A stretch of DNA of 64,000 bases from Bacteriovorax sp. PP10. GTDB taxonomy: Bacteria; Bdellovibrionota; Bacteriovoracia; Bacteriovoracales; Bacteriovoracaceae. Position numbers and translations under genes: made by a program. Shown in pieces: positions 52,204 through 60,768 of this stretch. Within the stretch, counting starts at the first letter, position 1. Every line of letters starts with the position of its first letter. The DNA lies in NCBI RefSeq assembly GCF_035013165.1, contig NZ_JAYGJQ010000001.1, positions 1,922,001-1,986,000 of the forward strand. Reading direction: 5' to 3'. The notes beneath the pieces are model-generated. The model did not search any database, was not told the DNA's origin, and saw only the letters and a program-made list of their open reading frames with translations.

Positions 52204-53052
52204 ATAAGCGAGCAGCTCTCGGGCAATATTATGTCCCGAGAGCTCTTCTGCCTGCTCAAATCCTGGAACTGCATTTACTTCTAAAACTAAAAGCTGTCCT
52301 TTACTCGTCTCCAATACATCAATCCCGGCATAATCAAGTCCACTGTGCATATAAGCGTGATGAGCGATTTTTTCCAGCTCTCTGGGGATTTTTTTAAGTA
52401 GTTTTCCATTAGATCTTTTAGCATTTCCGCGGAAGTCTTCTTTGGAAATATTCTTTTCAATACAGGCGATGATTTCACCTTTGACAAATAAAGCGCGCCA
52501 TTCTTTTTTGTGGGCCACATAAGGCTGGACTAAAAAGCGCTGGTCTCTCATAGCATGGAAAGTTTCCAGAACACTGATAAGCGATTTATGACTTTCTAAA
52601 ATATTGACGCCAATACCTTGGTTGCCACGACTCATTTTCAAAATATATTTTTGATCAGGGGCAAGATCTCTTAAGTCCGACTCAAGGTTCTCATTCATTG
52701 ACCCACGATAAAGCAGAGTTTGAATCGCCGGAATATTGTGCTCATTAAAGAATAGGGATTGAGCATCTTTGGACCTGAAAACTTTTAAGCGCTCAAGTGG
52801 GTTAGTTACATTGAAGCCCGAGATTTCATGATGCTTCGTGACTATAAGGTCAAAATCATCATAATTAGTCCCTGTTGTACGGTGAAAGTAGTGGCCGGTT
52901 TGGGCCTTTAGTTTCATCGGCACCTGAAATTGATAGGGGTTAAGATAGATTGCTGAGTGTTTCAGTTTACTGGCCTCTGCCATTAATCGCTTCGTGGTAA
53001 AAAGGTCGGAATTAAGGCTGGAGATAATAATATTTGTTTTTGCCACGATCAC
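52198..53052 (-). CDS. RimK-like ATP-grasp ligase
   Basis: The 284-residue protein has the ATP-grasp fold of the RimK group: LKMSRGNQGIGVNIL (glycine-rich loop), FLVQPYV, WRALFVKGEIIACI and the metal motif GIDVLETSKGQLLVLEVNAVPG. RimK-type enzymes add glutamate or similar amino acids to proteins or small acceptors; the acceptor here is unknown. The N-terminal 90 residues form the domain before the grasp. It is divergent from an M14 carboxypeptidase gene, a possible opposing activity, and converges with the phospholipase D gene. Confidence 0.88.
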   Translation of the reverse strand: MIVAKTNIIISSLNSDLFTTKRLMAEASKLKHSAIYLNPYQFQVPMKLKAQTGHYFHRTTGTNYDDFDLIVTKHHEISGFNVTNPLERLKVFRSKDAQSLFFNEHNIPAIQTLLYRGSMNENLESDLRDLAPDQKYILKMSRGNQGIGVNILESHKSLISVLETFHAMRDQRFLVQPYVAHKKEWRALFVKGEIIACIEKNISKEDFRGNAKRSNGKLLKKIPRELEKIAHHAYMHSGLDYAGIDVLETSKGQLLVLEVNAVPGFEQAEELSGHNIARELLAYL

Positions 53053-53104
53053 TCACTATTTGGATTGAATTCTTTAATTATTGTTAGCTATAATATCATC
53101 CATA

Positions 53105-54172
53105 ATGAAATCTCGTCATGTATTAATTCTATTTAGTGCTGTTTTGCTTTTTGCAATCAATCTGCACGCACAAACAACTCCAGGAGCGACAGCTCCGGCC
53201 GCACTTCCTGCGACTGCAGATGGAATGACTCCGGCAATAAAATCGTACTGTGAAAAACTCGATGTAAGCTTCAAGAAGTTTGGATGGGACAAAAGTCAGT
53301 GTACTGACTTCAAATGGAACCACTACAGAAACTCTGTTTTAGGTGACCCTCTTATGTGGACCGTCTTTGGTGACGTAAGCGATGAGGAGCAACCAAGCTT
53401 TAAAGATAAAGACGTGACAATCATTATGTGTGGAGTTCACGGTGATGAAATCACGCCGATTAAATTCTGCTTTGATTTAATGTATTACCTGCGCTCAGCT
53501 TACACTGACCCGGAAAGATCTAAAGAGTTCGCTAATAAAGTTGTTCTCATTTCTCCGTTAGTGAATCCAGATTCATATTTCAAGAAGAGGCCTACTCGTA
53601 TGAATGCGAGAGGGATTGATCCTAATAGAAACTTCCCAACGAAAGACTGGCAGACAATGGCCCGTCAACTTTGGTTGTCGAAATTTAAAAGAGACAAGAG
53701 AAGAAACCCAGGTGAAAAACCAAACAGTGAGCCGGAAGTTGTCTTCCAGGTGAATCTGATTAAGCGCTACAACCCGGATAAGATTGTTTCTGTGCACTCA
53801 CCATTAACACTTCTTGATTACGACGGCCCAAGCACTGCCATCACTAATGGGATGGACGGTATTAAAGCTCATGAGCTTTTAATCCAGATGAGTAGAGATG
53901 CTTCAGGCTACAACATTAAAGACTATCCATTTTTTCCAGGCTCGCTTGGGAACTGGGCAGGACAAGAAAGAAATATCCCGACTTATACATTAGAGCTCCC
54001 ATCATCGGACCCAAGAAAGAACGGTGAGTACTGGAACCTGTTTGAATCGGCCATGCATAAAGTAATTGTTCATAACCTTCGCCAAAATATCGCTAAGGCC
54101 CCGGTCATGGATGATCCAACTGTCACAAAAGAGGCGACTCCGGCCGCTATCGCTATCCCTTCACCCAACTAA
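53105..54172 (+). CDS. Secreted M14-family zinc carboxypeptidase
   Basis: The frame begins at 53081, but ATG 53105 yields a good signal peptide (MKSRHVLILFSAVLLFAINLHAQ) and 355 residues. Zinc ligands are the His and Glu of CGVHGDEITPI and a later His in VSVHSPLTLLDYDGP; the RNFP motif (DPNRNFPT) and catalytic Glu in TYTLELPSSDP fit M14 enzymes of the MpaA/gamma-D-Glu-Dap type. Such enzymes trim peptidoglycan peptides. The C-terminal tail is Pro/Ala-rich. The RimK-like gene is divergent 52 bases away. Confidence 0.85.
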   Translation: MKSRHVLILFSAVLLFAINLHAQTTPGATAPAALPATADGMTPAIKSYCEKLDVSFKKFGWDKSQCTDFKWNHYRNSVLGDPLMWTVFGDVSDEEQPSFKDKDVTIIMCGVHGDEITPIKFCFDLMYYLRSAYTDPERSKEFANKVVLISPLVNPDSYFKKRPTRMNARGIDPNRNFPTKDWQTMARQLWLSKFKRDKRRNPGEKPNSEPEVVFQVNLIKRYNPDKIVSVHSPLTLLDYDGPSTAITNGMDGIKAHELLIQMSRDASGYNIKDYPFFPGSLGNWAGQERNIPTYTLELPSSDPRKNGEYWNLFESAMHKVIVHNLRQNIAKAPVMDDPTVTKEATPAAIAIPSPN

Positions 54173-54200
54173 TTTGGTCACCTGCAAATTTTAATTGGCA

Positions 54201-54206
54201 TATAAT
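54201..54206 (+). promoter_or_regulatory. Candidate -10 box upstream of the PilZ-GAF-AAA gene
   Basis: TATAAT is a perfect -10 hexamer 66 bases before the start codon. A -35 box at normal spacing is not clear. Confidence 0.4.
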
Positions 54207-54272
54207 TCAAGTTTTAAAAAAAAGTGGCGATAAGACTCTTAAGTTGATCTGTAGATTAGTTAGGAGTGAACC

Positions 54273-56246
54273 ATGCTAGCAAGTTTTTCTGAATTTAAGT
54301 TTTACCAATCATTCAGAATTCCTGTTGAAGAGGCCGACGATCTTAGATTCTTGGTGCAAATGGCACGAGAAAAAGGCGGTCAGGAAGAATACATCGACGA
54401 TGCAAAGTTGATTGATATCTCTTTAACCGGATTAGGTTTTGCGACAGCTGAGCGAATTTCAGTCGGTCGTGAAATTACCATTTCATTACAATTTAAAAAA
54501 CATCACATGGATTTAACAGGGAAAGTCGTGCGCGCTTTCTCTCAAACATTAGATGATCAAAAAATCATTTACGGTATTGAGATTGAAGAAGAAAAGGGGA
54601 TTGCAAAATTCCTTGAGCACTATATTTTAGGTTTCTCTTCTGAGAGACTTAAAAACTGTTTAATTGATTCAGCAATTAAAGAGCGCTATACAAAAGCGAC
54701 TGATGGTTTTGAGATTTTCTCACTGCTATTATCACTCTTTAAAGACATCACTCACTTTGGTGATAAAGAAGGATTCATCGAGTCTATGCTTGATGAAGTT
54801 ATCCGTATTTTAAATGCTCAAAGAGCTTCTTTATTTTTAATTAACCCGGAAACAAATGAGCTTGAAGCTGTTTGTGCTTTAGGGATTAGAAAAGAGCAGT
54901 TGAAGTTCGACTACCGCGTAGGGATTGCTGGATCAGTATTCACTACAGGAGTTGCTCTTAACATCGATACAATTCACGATAGCACGCGCTTTAACGAAGC
55001 TTTCGATATGAAGTTTGGTTTCGAGACAAAATCAATTATCTGTCACCCGATTCACAACCGTGAAGACAAGATCATTGGTGTTATCGAAGTTTTAAACAAA
55101 AGAAATGAAGATAGATTTTCGATTGAAGATGAAAAGACGATGAAAGTTTTATCGCTTATTTTCTCTTCTGTGTTTTATAACTTTACGCCGATGTCAGATA
55201 AGTCGCTTATCAGAAGATTCTCGAATCCATTTGATAGAAAGAACGCGCTTATCGGTAGAGTGCCTCACGTCGCATCTCTTAGATCTACAATTGTAAAATT
55301 GAAAGACATTGAAGCGCCGGTATTAATTTTCGGAGAGCGCGGTGTAGGTAAATCACTTTACTCAAAAATTCTTCACGTTGAAGGTCAACGTGGATTAAAA
55401 GGTTTTGAAGTCATCAATTGTGCTGATAAAGACCAGGACTTTGTTGGAAGACAATTGTTTGGGCCGGATGAAACAGAATGTAAGTTGATTACTTGTCAGG
55501 GTGGTACTGTGCAGCTGCACGAAATTTGGGCCTTATCTCCAAAGCACCAAAAAATGCTTTTAGAGACGATGAAGTCACGCCATATCCCTGAGACAAAATT
55601 TAGTTTAGACGTACGTATTGTTGCAACGACAACGAGAGACTTAGGTCTTCTTGTATCGAATGGTGACTTTGATAATGAGCTTTATGAATACATTTCAAAA
55701 GCGACAGTATTCATGGAACCACTTCGTCGTCGTGGAGATGATATTGAACTTCTTTGCGATTATTTCTTAAAACTAGAATGTAAGAAAGAAGGGCTTCTAC
55801 TTAAATCATTTGCTCCAAAATTAATGGAGAAATTGAAGAAGTATGACTGGCCAGGAAACATCAAGGAATTAAAACTTTGTGTGGAAAGAGCGGTTCTATA
55901 CAACCCTAAGTCACACGTTATTACGGATATTGAAATTGAAGACTCAGCTTCACCTCTTGTGGATCTTTCAGAGAAGAAGAGAATGTTTGGAGATCTTCCG
56001 TTCGTAAGTGATCACAGTATCGCCCTTAAAGACCGTATGTCTTTGGTGGAGCGCGAAATGATTCACGCCGAGATCAGAAGATGCAATGGGAATAAGTCCA
56101 AAGCAGCAAAAGCGATGGGAATAAGCCGCGAAGCTCTAAGAAAGAAACTTCTGATGAGTACGGATATTTTAAAATCCCTGAATCTTTCTGAAGATGAACG
56201 ATTAAGATTCTTAAAAGAAGACGATGAATTTGCGAATGCGGCCTAA
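54273..56246 (+). CDS. PilZ-GAF-AAA-Fis regulator, NtrC-like but lacking GAFTGA
   Basis: The 657-residue protein has four parts: a PilZ-like domain (about 40-115, with DISLTGLGF), a GAF domain (about 170-310, ending IGVIEVLNKRNEDRFS), an AAA domain with Walker A FGERGVGKS (about 355-363), and a C-terminal Fis-type HTH (HAEIRRCNGNKSKAAKAMGISREALRKKL). In sigma-54 activators the LFG segment is followed by GAFTGA; here LFGPDETECKLI runs on without it, and Walker B reads GGTVQLHEI, with His for Asp. The RRRGDDIELL arginine-finger region remains. It therefore probably does not activate sigma-54 promoters in the usual way. The PilZ part lacks an obvious RxxxR. Confidence 0.85.
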   Translation: MLASFSEFKFYQSFRIPVEEADDLRFLVQMAREKGGQEEYIDDAKLIDISLTGLGFATAERISVGREITISLQFKKHHMDLTGKVVRAFSQTLDDQKIIYGIEIEEEKGIAKFLEHYILGFSSERLKNCLIDSAIKERYTKATDGFEIFSLLLSLFKDITHFGDKEGFIESMLDEVIRILNAQRASLFLINPETNELEAVCALGIRKEQLKFDYRVGIAGSVFTTGVALNIDTIHDSTRFNEAFDMKFGFETKSIICHPIHNREDKIIGVIEVLNKRNEDRFSIEDEKTMKVLSLIFSSVFYNFTPMSDKSLIRRFSNPFDRKNALIGRVPHVASLRSTIVKLKDIEAPVLIFGERGVGKSLYSKILHVEGQRGLKGFEVINCADKDQDFVGRQLFGPDETECKLITCQGGTVQLHEIWALSPKHQKMLLETMKSRHIPETKFSLDVRIVATTTRDLGLLVSNGDFDNELYEYISKATVFMEPLRRRGDDIELLCDYFLKLECKKEGLLLKSFAPKLMEKLKKYDWPGNIKELKLCVERAVLYNPKSHVITDIEIEDSASPLVDLSEKKRMFGDLPFVSDHSIALKDRMSLVEREMIHAEIRRCNGNKSKAAKAMGISREALRKKLLMSTDILKSLNLSEDERLRFLKEDDEFANAA

Positions 56247-56265
56247 TAGGGGATAGAATAGCTCT

Positions 56266-57081
56266 ATGTCCTTTTTAAGCCCATTTTTTAACCATCTCAA
56301 TATAAAAGACTTCATCGACATCCTGATCGTTGCGATTCTTATATATCAACTATTGTTGATTGTAAGAGGTACAAAAGCAGCTCAGATGATTGTCGGTCTG
56401 GGGTTTCTCTTCGGTCTATTTTGGCTCGGGATCACGTTTAAGCTTTACTCGCTTAACTGGGTCCTGGCGCATTTTTTCGACTCATTTTTCATTATCGTTG
56501 TGGTGTTATTCCAGGATCAGTTCCGAAGTGCTCTGGCCTCGGTTGGGACTAGAAGAAATATCCTGACAGTCTTTTCAAAAGACGTTCACGATTTTGAAAT
56601 CGATGAAATCGTCGAGGCCTGTGGAGCTTTGTCGCGTGAAAAGATCGGGGCACTGATCGTTATTGAGCGCACACACGGTTTACTCAACTATATCAATACC
56701 GGGACTCGTCTGGATTCACGTATCCATTCGGATATTATTTATTCAATCTTTGAATCGAGCTCGTCTCTGCATGACGGAGCGATTATTTTACAAAACTCAA
56801 AACTGACAGCAGCAGGATGTTTCTTGCCCCTGTCGAAAAATTTCGATATCGAGAGACATTTAGGGACCCGTCACAGGGCCGCTTTGGGATTAACTGAAGT
56901 AACCGACGCATTAGTTATCACTTGTTCGGAAGAAAGTGGTAAGATTAATCTATGTGTAGAGGGCGTATTTTATTTGTGTAAGACCGAAAAGGAGCTTGGA
57001 CAATATCTTCGTCATATCTGGAGCAATGAAAGCTTAGACAGTGCTCTACGACCTATTAAGACCAAGGATATCGTTCGTTGA
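56266..57081 (+). CDS. cdaA: Diadenylate cyclase (c-di-AMP synthase)
   Basis: CdaA makes c-di-AMP from two ATP. The 271-residue protein has three N-terminal transmembrane helices (about 15-85) and the DAC domain with DGA in SSLHDGAIIL and RHR in LGTRHRAALGLTE. Both catalytic motifs are intact. It is followed by cdaR with overlapping codons and then glmM, the canonical cdaA-cdaR-glmM arrangement linking c-di-AMP to cell-wall precursor supply. AGGGG precedes its ATG. Confidence 0.95.
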   Translation: MSFLSPFFNHLNIKDFIDILIVAILIYQLLLIVRGTKAAQMIVGLGFLFGLFWLGITFKLYSLNWVLAHFFDSFFIIVVVLFQDQFRSALASVGTRRNILTVFSKDVHDFEIDEIVEACGALSREKIGALIVIERTHGLLNYINTGTRLDSRIHSDIIYSIFESSSSLHDGAIILQNSKLTAAGCFLPLSKNFDIERHLGTRHRAALGLTEVTDALVITCSEESGKINLCVEGVFYLCKTEKELGQYLRHIWSNESLDSALRPIKTKDIVR

Positions 57082-57761
57082 AATTAGAAAAAGCGCAAAG
57101 ACATACTCTGAAGATCATCGCGATATTTTTTGCCGTGTCGTTGTGGTTCTATGTCTTAAACAGCGAGCCGGTAGAAGTCGAAAAGAAAATCTCCATTGAA
57201 TTTTTAGTTCCCAAAGGATTTGCGGTTTCCAGCAATACAGAAAGACAATTACAGTTGAAGTTAAAAGGCTCAAAAGCTTTTATCGGAAACGTTTTTTCTA
57301 ACAAAGAAAAACTGGTGATCGACTTGGTGCCTTATTATAAAAAGTTTGGGAAGAATTTCAAAGTCCAGTACCTTCCTTCTCAGATTTCTGTGCCATTTGG
57401 TGTCGATATTCTTGAGATGCATCCAAAAGAAGCGACGATTGAAATCGACCGTCTGGTTCAAATGGAGCTACCGGTAAAAATTCAGTATATTGGTAATATG
57501 CCCTATGACCGCAAATTTAAAGAAGTGAGTATCGACCCACAAAATATCATGATCAGCGGGCCTATTGATGTGATTAGAAAAATGTCACACCTGGAAACAA
57601 ATCCGGTGAATCTGTCGAGTATCGAGAAAGATGAGGGGACCATAACTGTTCCTATTGATGAGATTGACCCACGTCTCTCATTTGAAGAAAATCCTAGAGT
57701 AAAATTAAAATATAAAGTACAACTGACCATTCCAAAACGTGAGTCTGTTAAAAAAGAGTAA
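57078..57761 (+). CDS. cdaR: CdaR-like YbbR-domain regulator of CdaA
   Basis: The 227-residue protein starts with TTG 57078, overlapping the cdaA stop. It has one N-terminal transmembrane segment (LKIIAIFFAVSLWFYVLNSE) and two YbbR-like domains on the outer side (about 35-110 and 125-220), with the typical VEIDRLVQMELPVKIQ and IDPQNIMISGP junctions. CdaR modulates CdaA activity through a membrane contact in Firmicutes. Firmicute CdaR usually has more YbbR copies, so this is a short form. Confidence 0.9.
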   Translation: MKLEKAQRHTLKIIAIFFAVSLWFYVLNSEPVEVEKKISIEFLVPKGFAVSSNTERQLQLKLKGSKAFIGNVFSNKEKLVIDLVPYYKKFGKNFKVQYLPSQISVPFGVDILEMHPKEATIEIDRLVQMELPVKIQYIGNMPYDRKFKEVSIDPQNIMISGPIDVIRKMSHLETNPVNLSSIEKDEGTITVPIDEIDPRLSFEENPRVKLKYKVQLTIPKRESVKKE

Positions 57762-57794
57762 CGTTTTAAAACTAGTTGTTAAAAAGGGACATGT

Positions 57795-59159
57795 ATGTCG
57801 GAGAGAAAACTTTTCGGGACAGATGGAATTCGCGGTAAGGCCAATGCTTACCCAATGACAGCAGAGATTGCAACCGCTCTTGGGCGCGCTGTAACTTTTC
57901 ACTTCCAATCCATTAATCCCACAAATACGAAACCTGTAATCATCGTTGGAAAAGATACGCGCCTTAGCTGTTACATGCTTGAGATGGCCTTTGCTTCTGG
58001 TGTGTGTTCACAAGGTGGAGAAGTTATTTTAACAGGTCCTCTTCCTACGCCGGGAGTTGCTTTCGTTACTCATAACATGAGAGCAGACGCTGGAGTTATG
58101 ATTTCAGCTTCTCACAATCACTTCCAGGATAATGGGATTAAAATTTTTGACGGTAAAGGAAATAAACTTCCAGACTCTGTTGAAATCGAACTTGAAAGAC
58201 TTATTTTAAATCCTGACCTAATGCCGGTGAAATACGCTGGTCAGTTAGGGAATGCTGAAAGATTAAAAGAAGTTTATGGCCGCTACATCGTTCAAGTTAA
58301 ATCAGCTCTTGCATCTGATTATGACCTGGATGGAATGCGTATCGTTTTAGACTGCGCCAATGGTGCCGGTTATAAAGTAACACCAATGATCTTCCAGGAA
58401 TTGGGAGCAGAAGTTTTCTCAATCGGGATTAGCCCGAACGGTGAAAACATCAATAAGAACTGTGGCTCTCTTCACCCTGAAGCAGCTCGCACAGAAGTTT
58501 TACGCTACAGAGCTGACATTGGTATTTGTATCGATGGTGACGGCGACCGCGTAAGTGTTATTGATCAAGAGGGAACTCTGATTGATGGTGATAAACTGAT
58601 TGGTTTATTTGCGAAGCTACTACTTGCTCGTGGAGAACTAAAAAAAGGCGATACAGTTGTCGGAACAGTTATGTCGAATCTTGGATTAGAATTATACGTT
58701 CAGTCTCTGGGATTAAAATTCCACAGAACAAAAGTTGGTGACAGATACATCATCGAATATATGCGCGCGAATCATTGTATTCTTGGAGGAGAGCCTTCAG
58801 GACATATTATTTTCAGCAAACATTCAACAACGGGTGACGGATCTCTTGGTGGATTAAAAGTTATTGAAGCAATGAAATACTTCAATAAATCACTAAAAGA
58901 CCTGGTTGCTGAAGTGACACTTTTTCCACAGGTTATTAAGAACGTTGTGGTAAAAAATAAACCGGTGCTTGAAACAGTAAAATCAATTAACGATGCTACA
59001 ATTGAAGCTGAGAAAAAACTCGATGGCCGCGGGAGAGTTCTTCTTAGATACTCAGGAACAGAGCCACTACTTCGCGTAATGGTTGAAGGTGAGAACGCTG
59101 AGTTGGTTGAAGAAGAATGTAATCGTTTAATTCAAGTTGTAACCAAAGAGATTGGTTAG
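57795..59159 (+). CDS. glmM: Phosphoglucosamine mutase
   Basis: GlmM converts glucosamine 6-phosphate to glucosamine 1-phosphate for peptidoglycan and LPS. The 454-residue protein has the phosphoserine loop MISASHNHFQDNGIKIF (about residue 98-115), the metal-binding DGDGDRV, the sugar loop GGEPSGHII and the phosphate-binding RYSGTEPLLRV. All are intact and the length is typical (about 445). It lies 33 bases after cdaR. Confidence 0.97.
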   Translation: MSERKLFGTDGIRGKANAYPMTAEIATALGRAVTFHFQSINPTNTKPVIIVGKDTRLSCYMLEMAFASGVCSQGGEVILTGPLPTPGVAFVTHNMRADAGVMISASHNHFQDNGIKIFDGKGNKLPDSVEIELERLILNPDLMPVKYAGQLGNAERLKEVYGRYIVQVKSALASDYDLDGMRIVLDCANGAGYKVTPMIFQELGAEVFSIGISPNGENINKNCGSLHPEAARTEVLRYRADIGICIDGDGDRVSVIDQEGTLIDGDKLIGLFAKLLLARGELKKGDTVVGTVMSNLGLELYVQSLGLKFHRTKVGDRYIIEYMRANHCILGGEPSGHIIFSKHSTTGDGSLGGLKVIEAMKYFNKSLKDLVAEVTLFPQVIKNVVVKNKPVLETVKSINDATIEAEKKLDGRGRVLLRYSGTEPLLRVMVEGENAELVEEECNRLIQVVTKEIG

Positions 59160-59183
59160 TCATTATTTTAGGGAGAGCTGTCC

Positions 59184-59939
59184 ATGATACCTCGTTTAGG
59201 AATTAACATTGACCACGTAGCAACTCTAAGACAAGCACGCGGGGAAGATTACCCAAGTGTTGTTGATGCTGCTCAAGTGTCACTTTTAAATGGTGCTGAC
59301 CAAATCACAATTCACTTAAGAGAAGACCGTCGCCATATTCAGGATACTGATGTGGAAACTGTGCGCCTTGTGACTAAGAGATTTGGAAAACCACTTAATC
59401 TTGAAATGGGTGTGAATCCTGAAATCGTAGAAATTGCTATCGCTTCAGGCCCTGAGTGGATCTGTTTAGTTCCGGAAAAACGTCAGGAAAAAACCACTGA
59501 AGGTGGATTGGATCTTTTAGATGATGCTAACTTTATCCGCATCGAAGAAGCCGTTAAGAAATTAAAGTCTTCTATTAAAGACGTGAAGATCTCACTTTTT
59601 CTTGAAGCAAAAATTGAAGTGCTTATCCGCGCGACTCAATTAAATATCGACGCTGTTGAAATCCACACTGGAGAGTACGCTCGCGTTTTCTCTAACGGAG
59701 ACGATATTGGGCGCTTCATTGAACAATACAAAGCTGCTAAAGAATTTTTAACTAATAATAAGATCGCGACTCACGCAGGTCACGGTTTGACGGATGAAAG
59801 TGTTGTGCCTCTTCTAGAGCACAAAATTTTCGAAGAATACAATATCGGTCACTGGATCATTTGCCATGCTCTATTTAATGGACTCTCAAACACTATAAAG
59901 AGTCTTAAGAGCGTTTTTGATTCTCATCCCCTAAAGTAG
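59184..59939 (+). CDS. pdxJ: Pyridoxine 5'-phosphate synthase
   Basis: PdxJ condenses 3-amino-2-oxopropyl phosphate and deoxyxylulose 5-phosphate in vitamin B6 synthesis. The 251-residue protein has LGINIDHVATLRQARG at the N-terminus, QITIHLREDRRHIQD and the phosphate loop in HAGHGL, all typical. Length is slightly above E. coli PdxJ (243). It follows glmM by 24 bases and precedes tsaE by seven. Confidence 0.96.
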   Translation: MIPRLGINIDHVATLRQARGEDYPSVVDAAQVSLLNGADQITIHLREDRRHIQDTDVETVRLVTKRFGKPLNLEMGVNPEIVEIAIASGPEWICLVPEKRQEKTTEGGLDLLDDANFIRIEEAVKKLKSSIKDVKISLFLEAKIEVLIRATQLNIDAVEIHTGEYARVFSNGDDIGRFIEQYKAAKEFLTNNKIATHAGHGLTDESVVPLLEHKIFEEYNIGHWIICHALFNGLSNTIKSLKSVFDSHPLK

Positions 59940-59946
59940 GTAACTC

Positions 59947-60372
59947 ATGTCTGTCGTTCGCACTTGGAAGAAGGTATTAGAATCTGATTTGGCCAATATC
60001 GCCCTTGAAATGAAAGAGGTGATTGAACCCCCTAGTGTCATCATTTTAGATGGCCCGGTAGGAGCAGGAAAAACGACATTCACAAAAATCTTTTTAGATA
60101 GAAAAGGGACCGCAAGTCCAACGTATTCGATCATCAACGAAGTAGACAACCTTCTTCATGCTGATCTTTACCGTATCGAAAAGAAAGAAGAACTGATCCA
60201 CCTCGAAATCCCAATGTATCTGGAAGAAAAAGATTATTTTCTCATTGAATGGGGGATGCCATACCTGCACCAATTGCAAAGAATAATAGGTGATGAATTC
60301 AAATACTATCAGCTCAAAATCGAGATAAACGAAAACAATTCACGCAATTTTTTGCTTACAAAGATCACGTAA
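59947..60372 (+). CDS. tsaE: tRNA threonylcarbamoyladenosine synthesis ATPase TsaE
   Basis: TsaE is an ATPase needed with TsaB and TsaD for t6A37 in tRNA. The 141-residue protein has Walker A DGPVGAGKTTFTK (about residue 36-48), SPTYSIINEV (switch), LLHADLYRIEKKEEL and FLIEWGMP, all family hallmarks. It ends the cdaA-cdaR-glmM-pdxJ-tsaE run. A weak ATCGG/CCGAT hairpin lies just after its stop. Confidence 0.93.
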   Translation: MSVVRTWKKVLESDLANIALEMKEVIEPPSVIILDGPVGAGKTTFTKIFLDRKGTASPTYSIINEVDNLLHADLYRIEKKEELIHLEIPMYLEEKDYFLIEWGMPYLHQLQRIIGDEFKYYQLKIEINENNSRNFLLTKIT

Positions 60373-60733
60373 TAGATTTGTTCATCGGCAAACTTTTCCG
60401 ATCAAAACGCTCCAATGAATTATTTTTATATCAATAAATTGCATTGTATCAAGTGACCTAATCCATCGGTTTTATTGGGGATTTACCCGATCTTAACGCT
60501 TAAGACTACCTTAATTTCAATACCTTACCATCAAAAGTTCGAAAATAGGTGGTTGACTTCTGTGTTTCGTACACGTCATACTATTCTTGTTAGGTTGGTT
60601 CTTTGAGATAGAATCAGTTAGCTAGAAAGGATTGCACGGATGAGCAATTCTACCAGTAGACGACACACGCATTTCTCAAGAATTATTTCTAAATCAGGTT
60701 ACGATCAATTGGATTTTTTATGGAGGAAGACCA
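60373..60733. other. 361-base gap upstream of the IscR-like gene
   Basis: This AT-rich gap holds the promoter at 60553 and possibly a short upstream ORF from 60640. I see no tRNA, riboswitch or recognised IscR palindrome. The first half shows no clear feature beyond a weak hairpin next to tsaE. Confidence 0.5.
60553..60582 (+). promoter_or_regulatory. Candidate promoter of the IscR-like/desulfurase genes
   Basis: TTGACT (60553-60558) and CATACT (60577-60582) lie 18 bases apart; the -10 is imperfect. The leader to the ATG would be about 145 bases, long enough for regulation. Confidence 0.45.
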
Positions 60734-60768
60734 ATGAGACTTACATCAAAAGGGCGTTACGCAGTTAG
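60640..60768 (+). CDS. Possible upstream ORF (42 residues) overlapping the IscR-like start
   Basis: ATG 60640 follows GAAAGG by about nine bases and opens a frame (MSNSTSRRHTHFSRIISK...) ending at TAG 60766-60768, 35 bases inside the next gene in another frame. It could be a regulatory leader or chance. No similarity is recognised. Confidence 0.2.
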   Translation: MSNSTSRRHTHFSRIISKSGYDQLDFLWRKTNETYIKRALRS

